Origin: Rodentibacter trehalosifermentans
Lineage (GTDB): Bacteria; Pseudomonadota; Gammaproteobacteria; Enterobacterales; Pasteurellaceae
DNA: 64,000 bases
Reading direction: 5' to 3'
Assembly (NCBI RefSeq): GCF_002000545.1
Contig: NZ_MLHL01000006.1
Span: 62,001-126,000, forward strand
In this document: positions 1-7,158 of the stretch, one piece after another
Position numbering within the stretch: position 1 is the first letter of the stretch
How the letters are laid out: every line of letters begins with the position of its first letter
Program-made: the position numbers and the translations under genes
Notes under the pieces: model-generated
What the model saw: only the letters and a program-made list of their open reading frames with translations
What the model was told of the DNA's origin: nothing
Database searches by the model: none

Positions 1-309
1 GATATTGATACTCTATATGTTCGTTTAAAACGAGAATTTAATTTTCCAACGAAAGATGAATATTTAGGGCGAGCATATGGTGATGTGCGTAAATGGAAAA
101 CACATCAAATGGAACAAGATGGCATTATTCATGAAACCAATCCGGGTGTTTATTATCGTATGGCTAGGGCACTTGGTGAGAAGAATCAATATTACCTTGA
201 TATTAGCCTTGAAAAAGATGGGAGAAATAGTAAAGTATACTGGAAAGTCCGTGGTACGCCTGAATTGGCCACAGAAATTAAACAAGATATTTTAAAAACT
301 ATAAAATAA
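1..309 (+). CDS. C-terminal part of an unidentified ICE protein
   Basis: The frame is open from the first base and ends at a TAA at 307-309, so only the last 102 codons are present. The protein is rich in charged and aromatic residues (LKREFNFPTKDEYLGRA, YRMARALGEKNQYYLDI) with no motif I can name and no membrane segment. It lies upstream of topB and is followed by a strong intrinsic terminator, so it closes an operon that starts left of the window. In related ICEs this area carries replication and partition genes, but nothing in the visible part proves such a role. Confidence 0.7.
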   Translation, partial: DIDTLYVRLKREFNFPTKDEYLGRAYGDVRKWKTHQMEQDGIIHETNPGVYYRMARALGEKNQYYLDISLEKDGRNSKVYWKVRGTPELATEIKQDILKTIK

Positions 310-332
310 TAAATGGTGAATTCTCCTTATTT

Positions 333-360
333 GCTCCAACATCTGTTGGAGCTTTTTTTT
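333..360 (+). terminator. Intrinsic terminator
   Basis: GCTCCAAC (333-340) and GTTGGAGC (345-352) form a perfect 8-bp stem with a 4-base loop, followed by eight T residues. It ends the operon containing the partial gene at the left edge. Confidence 0.93.
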
Positions 361-480
361 GAAAAATTCTTTTTATCTTTTTTCTCTTTTTGTTCAATTG
401 ACAAATTTTTATAATATTTTTGTATCTTATAACAATAACTTTCCTTGAGATCCTACCGGTCAATCCTTTGACCATTCATC

Positions 481-1215
481 TCATCTAAACTCTCGCCCCA
501 TGATGAAAAGGGGCTTTTTTTGCCCAAAAGAATTTGTTTTTAGTGTGATTTTCATTCCTTTTACTTCAGTAAAACATTCATTTAGTTTTTCCATTTGAGG
601 TTTGCTTAAGCTTAAGTTCTGATGAAGTTGTTCAAGTAAACTTTTAATGAATTTATGTTCTGGTTTCTTTTCTAGGAAGACCCTTAACCAGAAATCAGTG
701 GCATAGAGTGATTGTAATGATTTATAGGTAAACTCTGGATATTTCTTACCATGCATGACCATACTAAGGTATTTTTCATCATCCAGTGATATTTTGTTCT
801 CAATTACATATTTTTGATAAATACTGTTTAACTTTTTTGACTTAAAATCTGAAATTTTTTGAATGTGAGCAAGTTTTTCAAATCTTAACAACAAGTAAGC
901 CTTAGCAGCATTTTCGTCAAAGTAGTTATCAAAATCTAATGATGTAGGCAAGTTTTCATCTTGCTCTGTATTGATTGCTATTTTTACCTCCTTTTTAGTG
1001 GAGATATGTTCTTCTACACACCCTTTTGTTACATCTATAATTTTTTCTTTAGGGTTATCCACTTTATTTGGATCTTTCGCACAGCTTGGCCCAGCATAAC
1101 TTAGCATCCCATTATCGTGTTGGACAATCACGGCCTTACCCGATGTAATATGTCGAGGACAAAATTGACATTTTACTGTTGTAGCAAAATCAATTCTAAT
1201 TTTCTTCCATCCCAT
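481..1215 (-). CDS. Hypothetical protein with N-terminal zinc-ribbon-like cysteines
   Basis: A 244-residue soluble protein. Near the N-terminus are CQFC and H (VKCQFCPRH) and a further C in GPSCAKD about 30 residues on, suggesting a small zinc-binding fold; the rest is helical and lysine-rich (residues about 95-215). The start is supported by an AAGGAG Shine-Dalgarno sequence 7-8 bases upstream on the minus strand. It is divergent from the gene at 1309 across about 90 bases, so both promoters lie there. I do not recognise the family. A nucleic-acid-binding accessory ICE protein is possible but unproven. Confidence 0.75.
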   Translation of the reverse strand: MGWKKIRIDFATTVKCQFCPRHITSGKAVIVQHDNGMLSYAGPSCAKDPNKVDNPKEKIIDVTKGCVEEHISTKKEVKIAINTEQDENLPTSLDFDNYFDENAAKAYLLLRFEKLAHIQKISDFKSKKLNSIYQKYVIENKISLDDEKYLSMVMHGKKYPEFTYKSLQSLYATDFWLRVFLEKKPEHKFIKSLLEQLHQNLSLSKPQMEKLNECFTEVKGMKITLKTNSFGQKKPLFIMGREFR

Positions 1216-1308
1216 AAATACTCTCCTTTATTTACAATTGAATTATTGATTGTTTAGGTTTCATTGATTCGATTTAATTGTAGGAAATATAATTAAAAAG
1301 GATTTCTC

Positions 1309-1629
1309 ATGTCATCATCGATCTTTCCTCGAACGATTGAACAAGTTATGTCAGATTATCAAGAAGAATTAGAGAACTGGGTTATGTCTGCGCCAATAGA
1401 AGATATTCGGGATTTTTTTATCACCATTCATGGTGGCGTATATCCTGATGATTGGGAAGACTTTGTCAGTCGCCATCAAAGTAATTCTAGCTTAGAACTA
1501 GAGACTATTTCTTCTTGTAAAGCATGTCGACCGCTACTTCTTGCTATTCAAACAACAGATCTTTATCGAAAAGAATTAAAATCGTTCTTCATAAAGAATG
1601 GCAGTAAAAAATTCTCTAAACATTCATAA
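1309..1629 (+). CDS. Hypothetical acidic protein
   Basis: A 106-residue protein with an AAAGGA ribosome binding site shortly before the ATG. The sequence is acidic in the first two thirds (EELENWVMSAPIEDIRDFF, VYPDDWEDF) with a C-x2-C-like pair (SCKACRP) near residue 70 and a basic tail. No family is recognised. It lies about 75 bases before topB and may be transcribed with it; no terminator is visible between them. Confidence 0.7.
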   Translation: MSSSIFPRTIEQVMSDYQEELENWVMSAPIEDIRDFFITIHGGVYPDDWEDFVSRHQSNSSLELETISSCKACRPLLLAIQTTDLYRKELKSFFIKNGSKKFSKHS

Positions 1630-1704
1630 CAATTAATCGTTACTTTTACCTTAAAACCGATTTAACTTCAATATAATTAATTAACATGAGTCAATTTGGT
1701 AACG

Positions 1705-3714
1705 ATGAAACTATTTCTTTGTGAAAAACCTTCTCAAGGTAATGATATTGCCAAAGTATTAGGGGCAACAAAACGTGGTGAGGGTTGTTTATCAACACCG
1801 GATGGTCAATTGGTTGTGACCTGGGGAATTGGGCATTTGGTTGAGCAGTTTAATCCGGAACAATACGATCCCGCTTTTAAAAAATGGGCATTTGAAACCT
1901 TACCCATTATTCCGTCACAGTGGGGGCTTTCACCTAAAAAAGAAACGAAGAAACAGTACAATGTTGTGATAAAACTCATTAAGCAAGCACAATTGGTTGT
2001 GATTGCCACCGATATTGACCGAGAAGGGGAAACGATAGCCCGGGAGCTGCTTGATTTAGCGAAGTTTCGAGGTCAAATAAAACGCCTTTGGTTGTCTGCA
2101 TTAGATGATGCCAGTATTCGTAAAGCATTAGGGGCATTAAAGAATAACGAAGACACTTTACCACTTTACTATGCGGGACTTGCCCGTAGCCGAGCTGATT
2201 GGCTTATCGGGATGAATTTCTCCCGCCTTTTTACGCTGCTTGCCCAACAAAAAGGTTATCAAGGTAAACCATTAAGTGTGGGGCGTGTACAAAGTCCTAC
2301 GTTAAGTCTTGTCGTTAATCGTGACCGCGAAATTAAAAATTTCATTCCAAAGCAGCACTTTACATTACAGGTTATGCTTTCTGAGGGAACGCAACCTTTT
2401 GCTACACAATATGTTATCCCTGAACAATATTGTGATACAGATGGGCTTTGTTTATCCGCTCAAGTGATACAGGCTGCTAATCAGCAAATTCGTCAAATCG
2501 GTCAAGCGAAAGTTGAATCGGTTGAGACAAAACGGGAAAAACAAAGTGCGCCGCTTTTATTTGCCTTGAGCGATTTACAATCTGAAGCAAACCGCCTCTA
2601 TGGACTTGGGGCACAACAAGTGCTTGATATTGCTCAATCACTTTATGAAACCCACAAAGCTACGACCTATCCACGTACTGATTGCGGTTACTTGCCTGAA
2701 TCCCAGTTAGTGGAAGCACCGAGGGTAATTCAGTGTCTCATTCAATCTGACAGCAGATTACAACCTATTGCCTCAAAGTTAAATCTAAGTCAAAAATCCC
2801 GAGCATGGAACGACAAAAAAATTACCGCTCACCATGGCATTATTCCGACTATGGTAAAAGCGGACATCAGTAAAATGTCGGAAGATGAGTTTAGGATCTA
2901 CGATTTGATTCGCCGTCGTTATTTAGCTCAGTTCCTACCGGTGAGTGAAACCGATAAAACCCAAATTGTGTTGAAGTGCGGCCAACATGTGTTGGCTGCA
3001 CGGGGGAATGTGTTGATTGCTCCCGGCTGGAAAATCTTATTTGGCAAAACGCTTGATGAAGAAGATGAATCTAAACAAGCGCTCCCGACCTTAACGCAAG
3101 GACAAACTTGCCGGGTCATCGATACGGAAATGAAAACCCAACAAACCACACCGCCAAACCATTTCACTGAAGGGACGCTACTCAGTGCAATGAAAAATGC
3201 GGCTAGATTTGTTACGGATGAGAGATTAAAACAACGGTTACGTGAAACGGAAGGGCTTGGCACGGAGGCAACGCGGGCCGGAACAATTCAGGGGTTGATT
3301 GATAAAGGTTTCTTAGCCAAAAAAGGGAAATCATTGATTGCGACAAATGAAGCCGTTTCTTTGATTGATAACTTGCCGGTATTACTCAAAGATCCGGGTT
3401 TAACCGCGCTTTGGGAGCAAGCCCTGAATCAGATTGCAGAAAAAACGCTTTCACTTGATGTTTTTATGCAGAGACAAGAGCAGTTTATTCGGCAATTGAT
3501 GAAAGAGTGTCTTGCAAAAGGGATCTCTTTAGGAAGTATTGAAATTAAAAAGTGTTCTAAATGTGGTTCCCCGATGAGCAAGCGGAAGGGAAAAAACGGT
3601 TTATTTTGGGGATGCAGCCAATACCCTAAATGTGATGGATTAGAAAGTATTGGCGGAAAACGAACAAGAAAGAAAAAAGTTGTGAGAGAAAGGGGAAATC
3701 AGATCCTCGTTTGA
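1705..3714 (+). CDS. topB: DNA topoisomerase III (type IA), ICE-encoded
   Basis: A 669-residue type IA topoisomerase that relaxes and decatenates DNA through a single-strand break. The N-terminal Toprim domain begins LFLCEKPSQ and contains DIDREGE (about 103-109), the metal-binding motif. The active-site tyrosine lies in TYPRTDCGYL (Tyr about 322). SVGRVQSPTL and EGLGTEATRAGTI are conserved family blocks. A C-terminal C4 zinc finger (about 616-645, CSKCGSPM ... GCSQYPKC) follows. Length is close to chromosomal TopB of E. coli (653). An in-frame TTG at 1696 lies upstream, but the ATG at 1705 gives the usual N-terminus; the ribosome binding site is weak. Topoisomerase III genes are a standard part of this ICE family and probably act on the transferred or replicating DNA. 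Confidence 0.97.
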   Translation: MKLFLCEKPSQGNDIAKVLGATKRGEGCLSTPDGQLVVTWGIGHLVEQFNPEQYDPAFKKWAFETLPIIPSQWGLSPKKETKKQYNVVIKLIKQAQLVVIATDIDREGETIARELLDLAKFRGQIKRLWLSALDDASIRKALGALKNNEDTLPLYYAGLARSRADWLIGMNFSRLFTLLAQQKGYQGKPLSVGRVQSPTLSLVVNRDREIKNFIPKQHFTLQVMLSEGTQPFATQYVIPEQYCDTDGLCLSAQVIQAANQQIRQIGQAKVESVETKREKQSAPLLFALSDLQSEANRLYGLGAQQVLDIAQSLYETHKATTYPRTDCGYLPESQLVEAPRVIQCLIQSDSRLQPIASKLNLSQKSRAWNDKKITAHHGIIPTMVKADISKMSEDEFRIYDLIRRRYLAQFLPVSETDKTQIVLKCGQHVLAARGNVLIAPGWKILFGKTLDEEDESKQALPTLTQGQTCRVIDTEMKTQQTTPPNHFTEGTLLSAMKNAARFVTDERLKQRLRETEGLGTEATRAGTIQGLIDKGFLAKKGKSLIATNEAVSLIDNLPVLLKDPGLTALWEQALNQIAEKTLSLDVFMQRQEQFIRQLMKECLAKGISLGSIEIKKCSKCGSPMSKRKGKNGLFWGCSQYPKCDGLESIGGKRTRKKKVVRERGNQILV

Positions 3715-3721
3715 TGTTGTT

Positions 3722-3738
3722 TTGTAGATTTGCTACAA
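3722..3738 (+). other. Hairpin just after topB
   Basis: TTGTAG (3722-3727) pairs with CTACAA (3733-3738) around a 5-base loop. Only a short mixed T/A tract follows, so it is at best a weak terminator. It may belong to the structured region that follows. Confidence 0.4.
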
Positions 3739-3763
3739 TTTGATTTGCAAAACCGCTTTGTAT

Positions 3764-3831
3764 TGTCGGTCATCAATACAGAAAAATGTTCCTCAGCATT
3801 CTGAAAAGGACTCTGCTGTTGGCAGGAATGC
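3764..3831 (+). other. Structured motif, copy 1 of 3
   Basis: TGTATTG / CAATACA form an upstream hairpin. Downstream, GCATTC (3796-3801) pairs with GAATGC (3826-3831), enclosing the unpaired word TGAAAAGGACT and a stacked hairpin CTGCT (3813-3817) / GGCAG (3821-3825) with loop GTT. The word CTCAGC[A/G]TTCTGAAAAG is shared with the copies at 4240-4360 and 36389-36513. It lies downstream of topB and upstream of the leader cassettes. Confidence 0.65.
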
Positions 3832-3840
3832 AAACTAAAC

Positions 3841-4160
3841 CATGCGATACGATTTTTTGTCGCTACCTTACAAATTGATTTACTGTAAGGACAAAAGAGT
3901 ATTGAGGTATTTTTTTGTCCTTGCAGTAATGCTTATTTATCCAAACCGGAGCTCACCGGTGAAACATTGAGTGCCCTTTGCATTGTAATAATGCGCGTTG
4001 TATCGGTAAGAGGCTGCTTTGTTACCGAATAATAGAAGAATGTCGTTGTATTATGTTTTGACGAGGATGATACAGCACCACTTGTATTATATAGCCTGAC
4101 TTATCAAATTTGTTCTTATCTGTGTAGCCCCTGGTGTGTTTGCCTAGGGGCTATTTTATT
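3841..4160 (+). ncRNA. Putative structured RNA or single-strand DNA region ending in a terminator
   Basis: This stretch has no convincing reading frame but is dense in hairpins: CCTTACA/TGTAAGG (about 3866-3890), AGGACAAAA/TTTTTTGTCCT (about 3888-3922), ACCGG/CCGGT (about 3945-3961), GCATT/AATGC, CGGTAA/TTACCG (about 4003-4026), and finally the terminator at 4125-4160. This suits a non-coding transcript of up to about 320 bases. Because it sits next to topB and an SSB-like replication gene in a conjugative element, an origin-like single-strand structure (oriT or second-strand initiation) is an alternative. No promoter is obvious. Confidence 0.4.
4125..4160 (+). terminator. Intrinsic terminator
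   Basis: TAGCCCCT (4125-4132) pairs perfectly with AGGGGCTA (4146-4153), followed by a T-rich tail. It closes the structured region after topB. Confidence 0.85.
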
Positions 4161-4239
4161 GTCTAAACAGAATATTCAATTAAATGTATTTATTTTATAC
4201 AAAAAATTTTACATTAAGCCCATCTTTAAATATTAAGCA

Positions 4240-4360
4240 GCTATCGTTGATAGCACTTAAACATTGCCATCCCTTGAAAGAGCAATGCCTCGTCGTTGAT
4301 GAGTGGGGAGTTCAATGTCTCTCAGCGTTCTGAAAAGAGCTCCAATGATATTGGGAACGC
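4240..4360 (+). other. Structured motif, copy 2 of 3
   Basis: Ordered helices: GCTATC/GATAGC (4240-4254, loop GTT), CATTGC/GCAATG (4262-4287), CTCGTC/GATGAG (4289-4303, loop GTT), a weaker GGGAG/CTCTC helix, and the terminal element GCGTTC (4325-4330) / GAACGC (4355-4360) enclosing CCAAT/ATTGG (loop GAT). Compared with copies 1 and 3 the outer pair A-T has become G-C and the inner stem differs on both strands, which keeps the pairing. It lies just upstream of the leader of the gene at 4457. Confidence 0.65.
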
Positions 4361-4379
4361 TTATTTTACTTATCAATTT

Positions 4380-4456
4380 AACCCTTGGCGGGAAACATTT
4401 TTCCCGTGCATTGGGTAAGGATGTTTCTCCGCTTTTTTACAATTAGGAGAAACATT
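4380..4456 (+). promoter_or_regulatory. Leader L1: hairpin / anti-Shine-Dalgarno switch
   Basis: A hairpin with outer pair ACCC/GGGT carries GGAAACAT (4391-4398) in its stem and loop. The arm ATGTTTCTCC (4421-4430) is complementary to that word apart from one extra base, and perfectly complementary over 10 bases to GGAGAAACAT (4446-4455), the Shine-Dalgarno region of the next gene. The two pairings exclude each other. Confidence 0.7.
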
Positions 4457-4900
4457 ATGTCTACTCAAACTAACGCTAAAACTTATTTTAACTTACACAC
4501 CACAGGCATCGGCTATTTAAGCGATATTCGCACGGTAACGCCTAAAAAAGGTTCACCTTTCTTAGCTTGCCGTATTGCCGCTTTAGTCGGTGATAACAAT
4601 GATGTGGAGTATCGTTATTTCGATACCAACGTTGTTGGTAAAGAAGCCGAGAGTTTAATTAAACGTTGTGAACAAGCCGTGGATGAAAAGAGAAAAGTGC
4701 TCATTTCATTTAATATCTCTGATATATGGACTGATACCTTTACTTATACAAAGGATACTCAGTACCATAAAAAAGGAGATGTTGGCGTGTCCTTAAAAGG
4801 GCGTTTAATTCGCATCGATATGATTAAAGTTGATGGTGACGTTAAATATCAGCGAGAACAAAAATCTCAAAAATCGGCTGAACAAGGTGAAAACCAATAG
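4457..4900 (+). CDS. ICE replication / SSB-like protein, DUF3577 (STY4534) family
   Basis: A 147-residue protein beginning MSTQTNAKTYFNLHTTGIGY, with the family features of a conserved N-terminal block (LSDIRTVTPKKGSPFLACRIAAL) and an OB-fold-like middle. The family is known from SPI-7-type ICEs and is annotated as an ICE replication protein that resembles single-strand binding proteins. The ATG at 4457 is chosen because GGAGAAAC lies directly before it; an upstream in-frame start at 4385 would place the leader hairpin inside the gene. The C-terminus is charged and probably disordered. It is the first of the cassettes with a hairpin leader. Confidence 0.88.
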   Translation: MSTQTNAKTYFNLHTTGIGYLSDIRTVTPKKGSPFLACRIAALVGDNNDVEYRYFDTNVVGKEAESLIKRCEQAVDEKRKVLISFNISDIWTDTFTYTKDTQYHKKGDVGVSLKGRLIRIDMIKVDGDVKYQREQKSQKSAEQGENQ

Positions 4901-4920
4901 TCAGCATGATCTTAAACAAT

Positions 4921-4951
4921 AAAGACCAGCAATGTTGTTGGTCTTTGTTTT
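4921..4951 (+). terminator. Intrinsic terminator
   Basis: AAAGACCA (4921-4928) pairs with TGGTCTTT (4939-4946), followed by GTTTT. It ends the DUF3577 gene, which makes the next gene depend on its own promoter or on read-through. Confidence 0.85.
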
Positions 4952-4977
4952 ACCGAAATAATGGTGATTTTTTCCAT

Positions 4978-5053
4978 TACCCACAAAGGGAAGTTTTCCC
5001 TTCGTGGTGAATTTCTCTTTGTGTTATGATTAATCAATCTTAGGAGAAATTGT
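4978..5053 (+). promoter_or_regulatory. Leader L2: hairpin / anti-Shine-Dalgarno switch
   Basis: A hairpin of ACCCAC and AAGGGAA paired with TTCCCTT and GTGGT is followed by AATTTCTC (5010-5017), perfectly complementary over 8 bases to GAGAAATT (5044-5051) in the ribosome binding site of the gene at 5054. Confidence 0.6.
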
Positions 5054-5359
5054 ATGGGGAATGCTATGGCAACCATTCGCTTTGATAAACTACGTTTTGT
5101 TAAAAAACTGACAGAAGGTGGGCAATCGCAAGAACAGGCGGAGATATTAGCCGAAGCTCTTGATGGGGCTTTGGAACAAAGTCAAGCTACTCTTGTAACG
5201 AAACAGGACATTTTAATTCTTGAACAAAAACTTCAGCGTGAAATATTAACAATGAAGCAAGAATTAACGGCAGAATTTAATACCTCTATTTATAAAATGG
5301 CAGGATTGATTATTGCCGGTGTTGGTCTGCTTATGACATTAGTGAAATTTTTCAATTAA
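5054..5359 (+). CDS. DUF1640-like coiled-coil protein with C-terminal membrane anchor
   Basis: A 101-residue protein. The N-terminus (MATIRFDKLRFVKKLTEGG...QAEILAEAL) and the following coiled coil (about residues 55-80, heptads of L, I and K/E) match the DUF1640 / CCDC90-like layout, and a single transmembrane helix (about 82-97, MAGLIIAGVGLLMTL) ends the protein. The start at 5054 has GGAG seven bases upstream; a second Met at 5066 gives the family-typical start MATIRFD. It lies in its own leader cassette and ends in an uptake-signal terminator. Function in the ICE is unknown. Confidence 0.8.
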   Translation: MGNAMATIRFDKLRFVKKLTEGGQSQEQAEILAEALDGALEQSQATLVTKQDILILEQKLQREILTMKQELTAEFNTSIYKMAGLIIAGVGLLMTLVKFFN

Positions 5360-5382
5360 TTTCATCTTTTCTTTATCTATTT

Positions 5383-5412
5383 AAAAGTGCGTTCAAATTT
5401 GACCGCACTTTT
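5383..5412 (+). terminator. Inverted uptake-signal pair acting as terminator
   Basis: AAAAGTGCG and its downstream complement CGCACTTTT are separated by TTCAAATTTGACC, forming a stem with a T-rich end. The core matches the Haemophilus-type uptake signal. Similar pairs follow several genes here. Confidence 0.75.
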
Positions 5413-5422
5413 ATCTTTCATT

Positions 5423-5483
5423 TACCCGTTGGGGAAACCTCCCCACGGACGTTTCCCCTTATTTTTCTATGAGGAGAAACAAA
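5423..5483 (+). promoter_or_regulatory. Leader L3: hairpin / anti-Shine-Dalgarno switch
   Basis: A CCG..GGGG / CCCC..CGG hairpin displays AAAC; GGGGAAAC (5431-5438) is perfectly complementary to GTTTCCCC (5451-5458), which also matches GGAGAAAC (5473-5480) in the ribosome binding site at 7 of 8 positions. Confidence 0.7.
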
Positions 5484-5747
5484 ATGGAAATTAAACTCAA
5501 CAAGAAAATGTGGGGTGCTTGGCTTGAAACATCAGGCAATCAAGCACGATTAGCCTTAGATTTAATCACCGGCTTTTGTCCCGCAGTCTTTTCACTAAAA
5601 AAAGAAACCCGCTCCGATTTTGTGCTAACCAACTGCTCAACCGCAGATGCAGAATTGATTGCGGGCATCTCACCAAATGGACTTCAAATTAAAAGCCGAC
5701 ATAGTAAAAAATTTGTCGACTTTGATGATCCCATCTGGCGGGGCTAG
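5484..5747 (+). CDS. Small hypothetical ICE protein
   Basis: An 87-residue protein (MEIKLNKKMWGAWLETSG...). The ATG at 5484 follows GGAGAAAC; the upstream ATG at 5469 would overlap the ribosome binding site and is rejected. The sequence is soluble, with a cysteine in GFCPAVF and one in TNCSTAD. No family is recognised. It sits in a leader cassette between two inverted uptake-signal terminators. Confidence 0.75.
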   Translation: MEIKLNKKMWGAWLETSGNQARLALDLITGFCPAVFSLKKETRSDFVLTNCSTADAELIAGISPNGLQIKSRHSKKFVDFDDPIWRG

Positions 5748-5774
5748 TCTTTTTTATTCTTTGACGTTAAACAG

Positions 5775-5804
5775 AAAAGTGCACTCAAATTTGAGCGCAC
5801 TTTT
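5775..5804 (+). terminator. Inverted uptake-signal-like pair acting as terminator
   Basis: AAAAGTGC ... GCGCACTTTT form a stem around CTCAAATTTGA with a T run at the end. The uptake core is slightly degenerate (GTGCACT / GAGCGCAC), so the pairing is kept better than the uptake word. Confidence 0.7.
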
Positions 5805-5814
5805 ACCTCTCATT

Positions 5815-5875
5815 TACCCGTTGGGGAAATCTCCCCGCGGATGTTTCCCCTTTGTTTTCTATGAGGAGAAACAAA
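5815..5875 (+). promoter_or_regulatory. Leader L4: hairpin / anti-Shine-Dalgarno switch
   Basis: Same plan as L3: CCG..GGGG / CCCC..CGG hairpin, GGGGAAA (5823-5829) complementary to TTTCCCC (5844-5850), and GTTTCCCC (5843-5850) nearly complementary to GGAGAAAC (5865-5872) just before the ATG. Confidence 0.7.
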
Positions 5876-6313
5876 ATGATGACAACGCATTTACCTTTAC
5901 CAACTTTATCCCGTAAAACGACTTATGAAGACGTGATGGAGAGCGTTTATCTCCTGAGAATCTATCACTATGATTTGCTAGATCTAAGGGACTATCTTCA
6001 TCAACGGATTCAGTCTTCACCGGGATGGAAGGATATTTTACATCGGTTAAATACCGAGATTGCCGTGGCATCAGAGAAAGCCGATCAAGATGCGGCTTAC
6101 TTAGATACCGTTGATGCGTTTAATATGGCAGAAAAATACGATGCGGGTTACTGTGCCATACCTTGGTACTTTTTTAGAGCCCCTTCTCTTTGCCGTCGCG
6201 TATTAAATCGGACACATCCTTTGGTTAAACTTTACGACAAATATGAATATTTATTTGTCGATATTGAAAAAGCCGAAGGCTATATCAGCTATTCACCTAG
6301 AAAGCTGTTTTAG
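5876..6313 (+). CDS. Hypothetical ICE protein
   Basis: A 145-residue soluble protein starting MMTTHLPLPTLSRKTTYEDV. The ATG at 5876 follows GGAGAAAC; the in-frame ATG at 5852 lies inside the leader. The sequence is helical with several tyrosines (LLRIYHYDLLDLRDYLHQRI). No family is recognised. Its neighbours and leader place it with the accessory maintenance genes of the ICE. Confidence 0.78.
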   Translation: MMTTHLPLPTLSRKTTYEDVMESVYLLRIYHYDLLDLRDYLHQRIQSSPGWKDILHRLNTEIAVASEKADQDAAYLDTVDAFNMAEKYDAGYCAIPWYFFRAPSLCRRVLNRTHPLVKLYDKYEYLFVDIEKAEGYISYSPRKLF

Positions 6314-6335
6314 ATTAATTTTCTTTTACATTTTA

Positions 6336-6406
6336 CACCCCTAAAGGGAAATAGGTTTCCCTTTGGGTGACGTATTTCCCTTACTTTTACATCGAGGAGA
6401 AATACG
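6336..6406 (+). promoter_or_regulatory. Leader L5: hairpin / anti-Shine-Dalgarno switch
   Basis: A long hairpin (ACCC..AAAGGGAAA / TTTCCCTTT GGGT) contains GGGAAATA (6346-6353), perfectly complementary to TATTTCCC (6373-6380). That arm is also near-complementary to the ribosome binding site GGAGAAATA (6396-6404). The A-T rich ends (ATA) differ from L3/L4 in all three positions together. Confidence 0.7.
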
Positions 6407-7054
6407 ATGATAACTAATACTTATGCTAAGTTTGCCCCAAACGTCTTTGTTGCAAAATGCCAGGAACCCCATAAAAAGGGCGATATTATCGTTCTTACCA
6501 GCAGACATGGTAAAGAAGTTGAAGTAGAAATTCACAATTTGGTTAAACAAAGTGCGGATCACTACTTTTATTCTTTTACCCGCTGTGATGGGATGGATTG
6601 CCAAAAACGTGCTGAGCAAAGAGCGCAACGCTATCAAGATGCGGCGCATAATGCGATGAAACGTAGCCATCAGTATTTTGAGGCAGCCCAGGAAGGACGG
6701 GAATTTTTGAGTATGGGGGAGCCGATTAAAATCGGTCACCACAGCGAAAAGCGTCATCGGGCACTGATTGATCGTAATCATCGACGGATGGAAAAATCCG
6801 TTGAGGAAATGAGAAAAGCAGAAAGTTACGATGACAAAATCGCATATTGGGAAAGTCGAGCAGGAAAAATTGATTTATCTATGCCGGAAAGTCTTGAATT
6901 CTTTCAGTTTGAATTGGCAAAAGCTAAGGAAAAACATCAGAAATTGAAAGATAATCCCGAAAAACGTGCGCATCCTTTTTCGCTCACCTATGCCAAAAAA
7001 GCCGTGAATGAGCTTGAGAAAAAAGTGAAATTAGCGGAAGTACTTTGGGCATAA
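6407..7054 (+). CDS. DUF3560 domain protein
   Basis: A 215-residue protein. The block EPIKIGHHSEKRHRALIDRNHRRMEKSVEEMRKA (about 105-140) is the recognisable core of DUF3560 proteins, found mainly on conjugative plasmids and ICEs. The N-terminal 60 residues form a small beta-rich domain with two cysteines (TRCDGMDC), and the C-terminal third is a charged coiled-coil-like helix ending in LEKKVKLAEVLWA. GGAGAAATA lies directly before the ATG. The biochemical role is unknown. Confidence 0.85.
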   Translation: MITNTYAKFAPNVFVAKCQEPHKKGDIIVLTSRHGKEVEVEIHNLVKQSADHYFYSFTRCDGMDCQKRAEQRAQRYQDAAHNAMKRSHQYFEAAQEGREFLSMGEPIKIGHHSEKRHRALIDRNHRRMEKSVEEMRKAESYDDKIAYWESRAGKIDLSMPESLEFFQFELAKAKEKHQKLKDNPEKRAHPFSLTYAKKAVNELEKKVKLAEVLWA

Positions 7055-7065
7055 TATTGACACTC

Positions 7066-7093
7066 AAGTGCGGTCAATTTTGACTGCACTTTT
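7066..7093 (+). terminator. Inverted uptake-signal pair acting as terminator
   Basis: AAGTGCGGTCA is followed closely by its near complement TGACTGCACTTTT, giving a stem with a T run. One arm is a full uptake signal and the other has a G-to-T-type mismatch. Confidence 0.72.
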
Positions 7094-7158
7094 ACCCATA
7101 GGGGAAAATCGCCTCTATGGAGGGTTTTCCCTTTGATTTATCATTTAGGGAGAACACG
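7094..7158 (+). promoter_or_regulatory. Leader L6: hairpin / anti-Shine-Dalgarno switch
   Basis: CCATAG / CTATGG closes a hairpin containing GGGGAAAATC (7101-7110). The arm GGTTTTCCC (7123-7131) is complementary to GGGAAAA(T)C and partly to the ribosome binding site AGGGAGAAC (7147-7155). Confidence 0.6.

Noticed and set aside
1696-1704. TTG start for topB
   Set aside because: The ATG at 1705 gives the standard N-terminus MKLFLCEKPS; the TTG would add three residues without better ribosome binding site.
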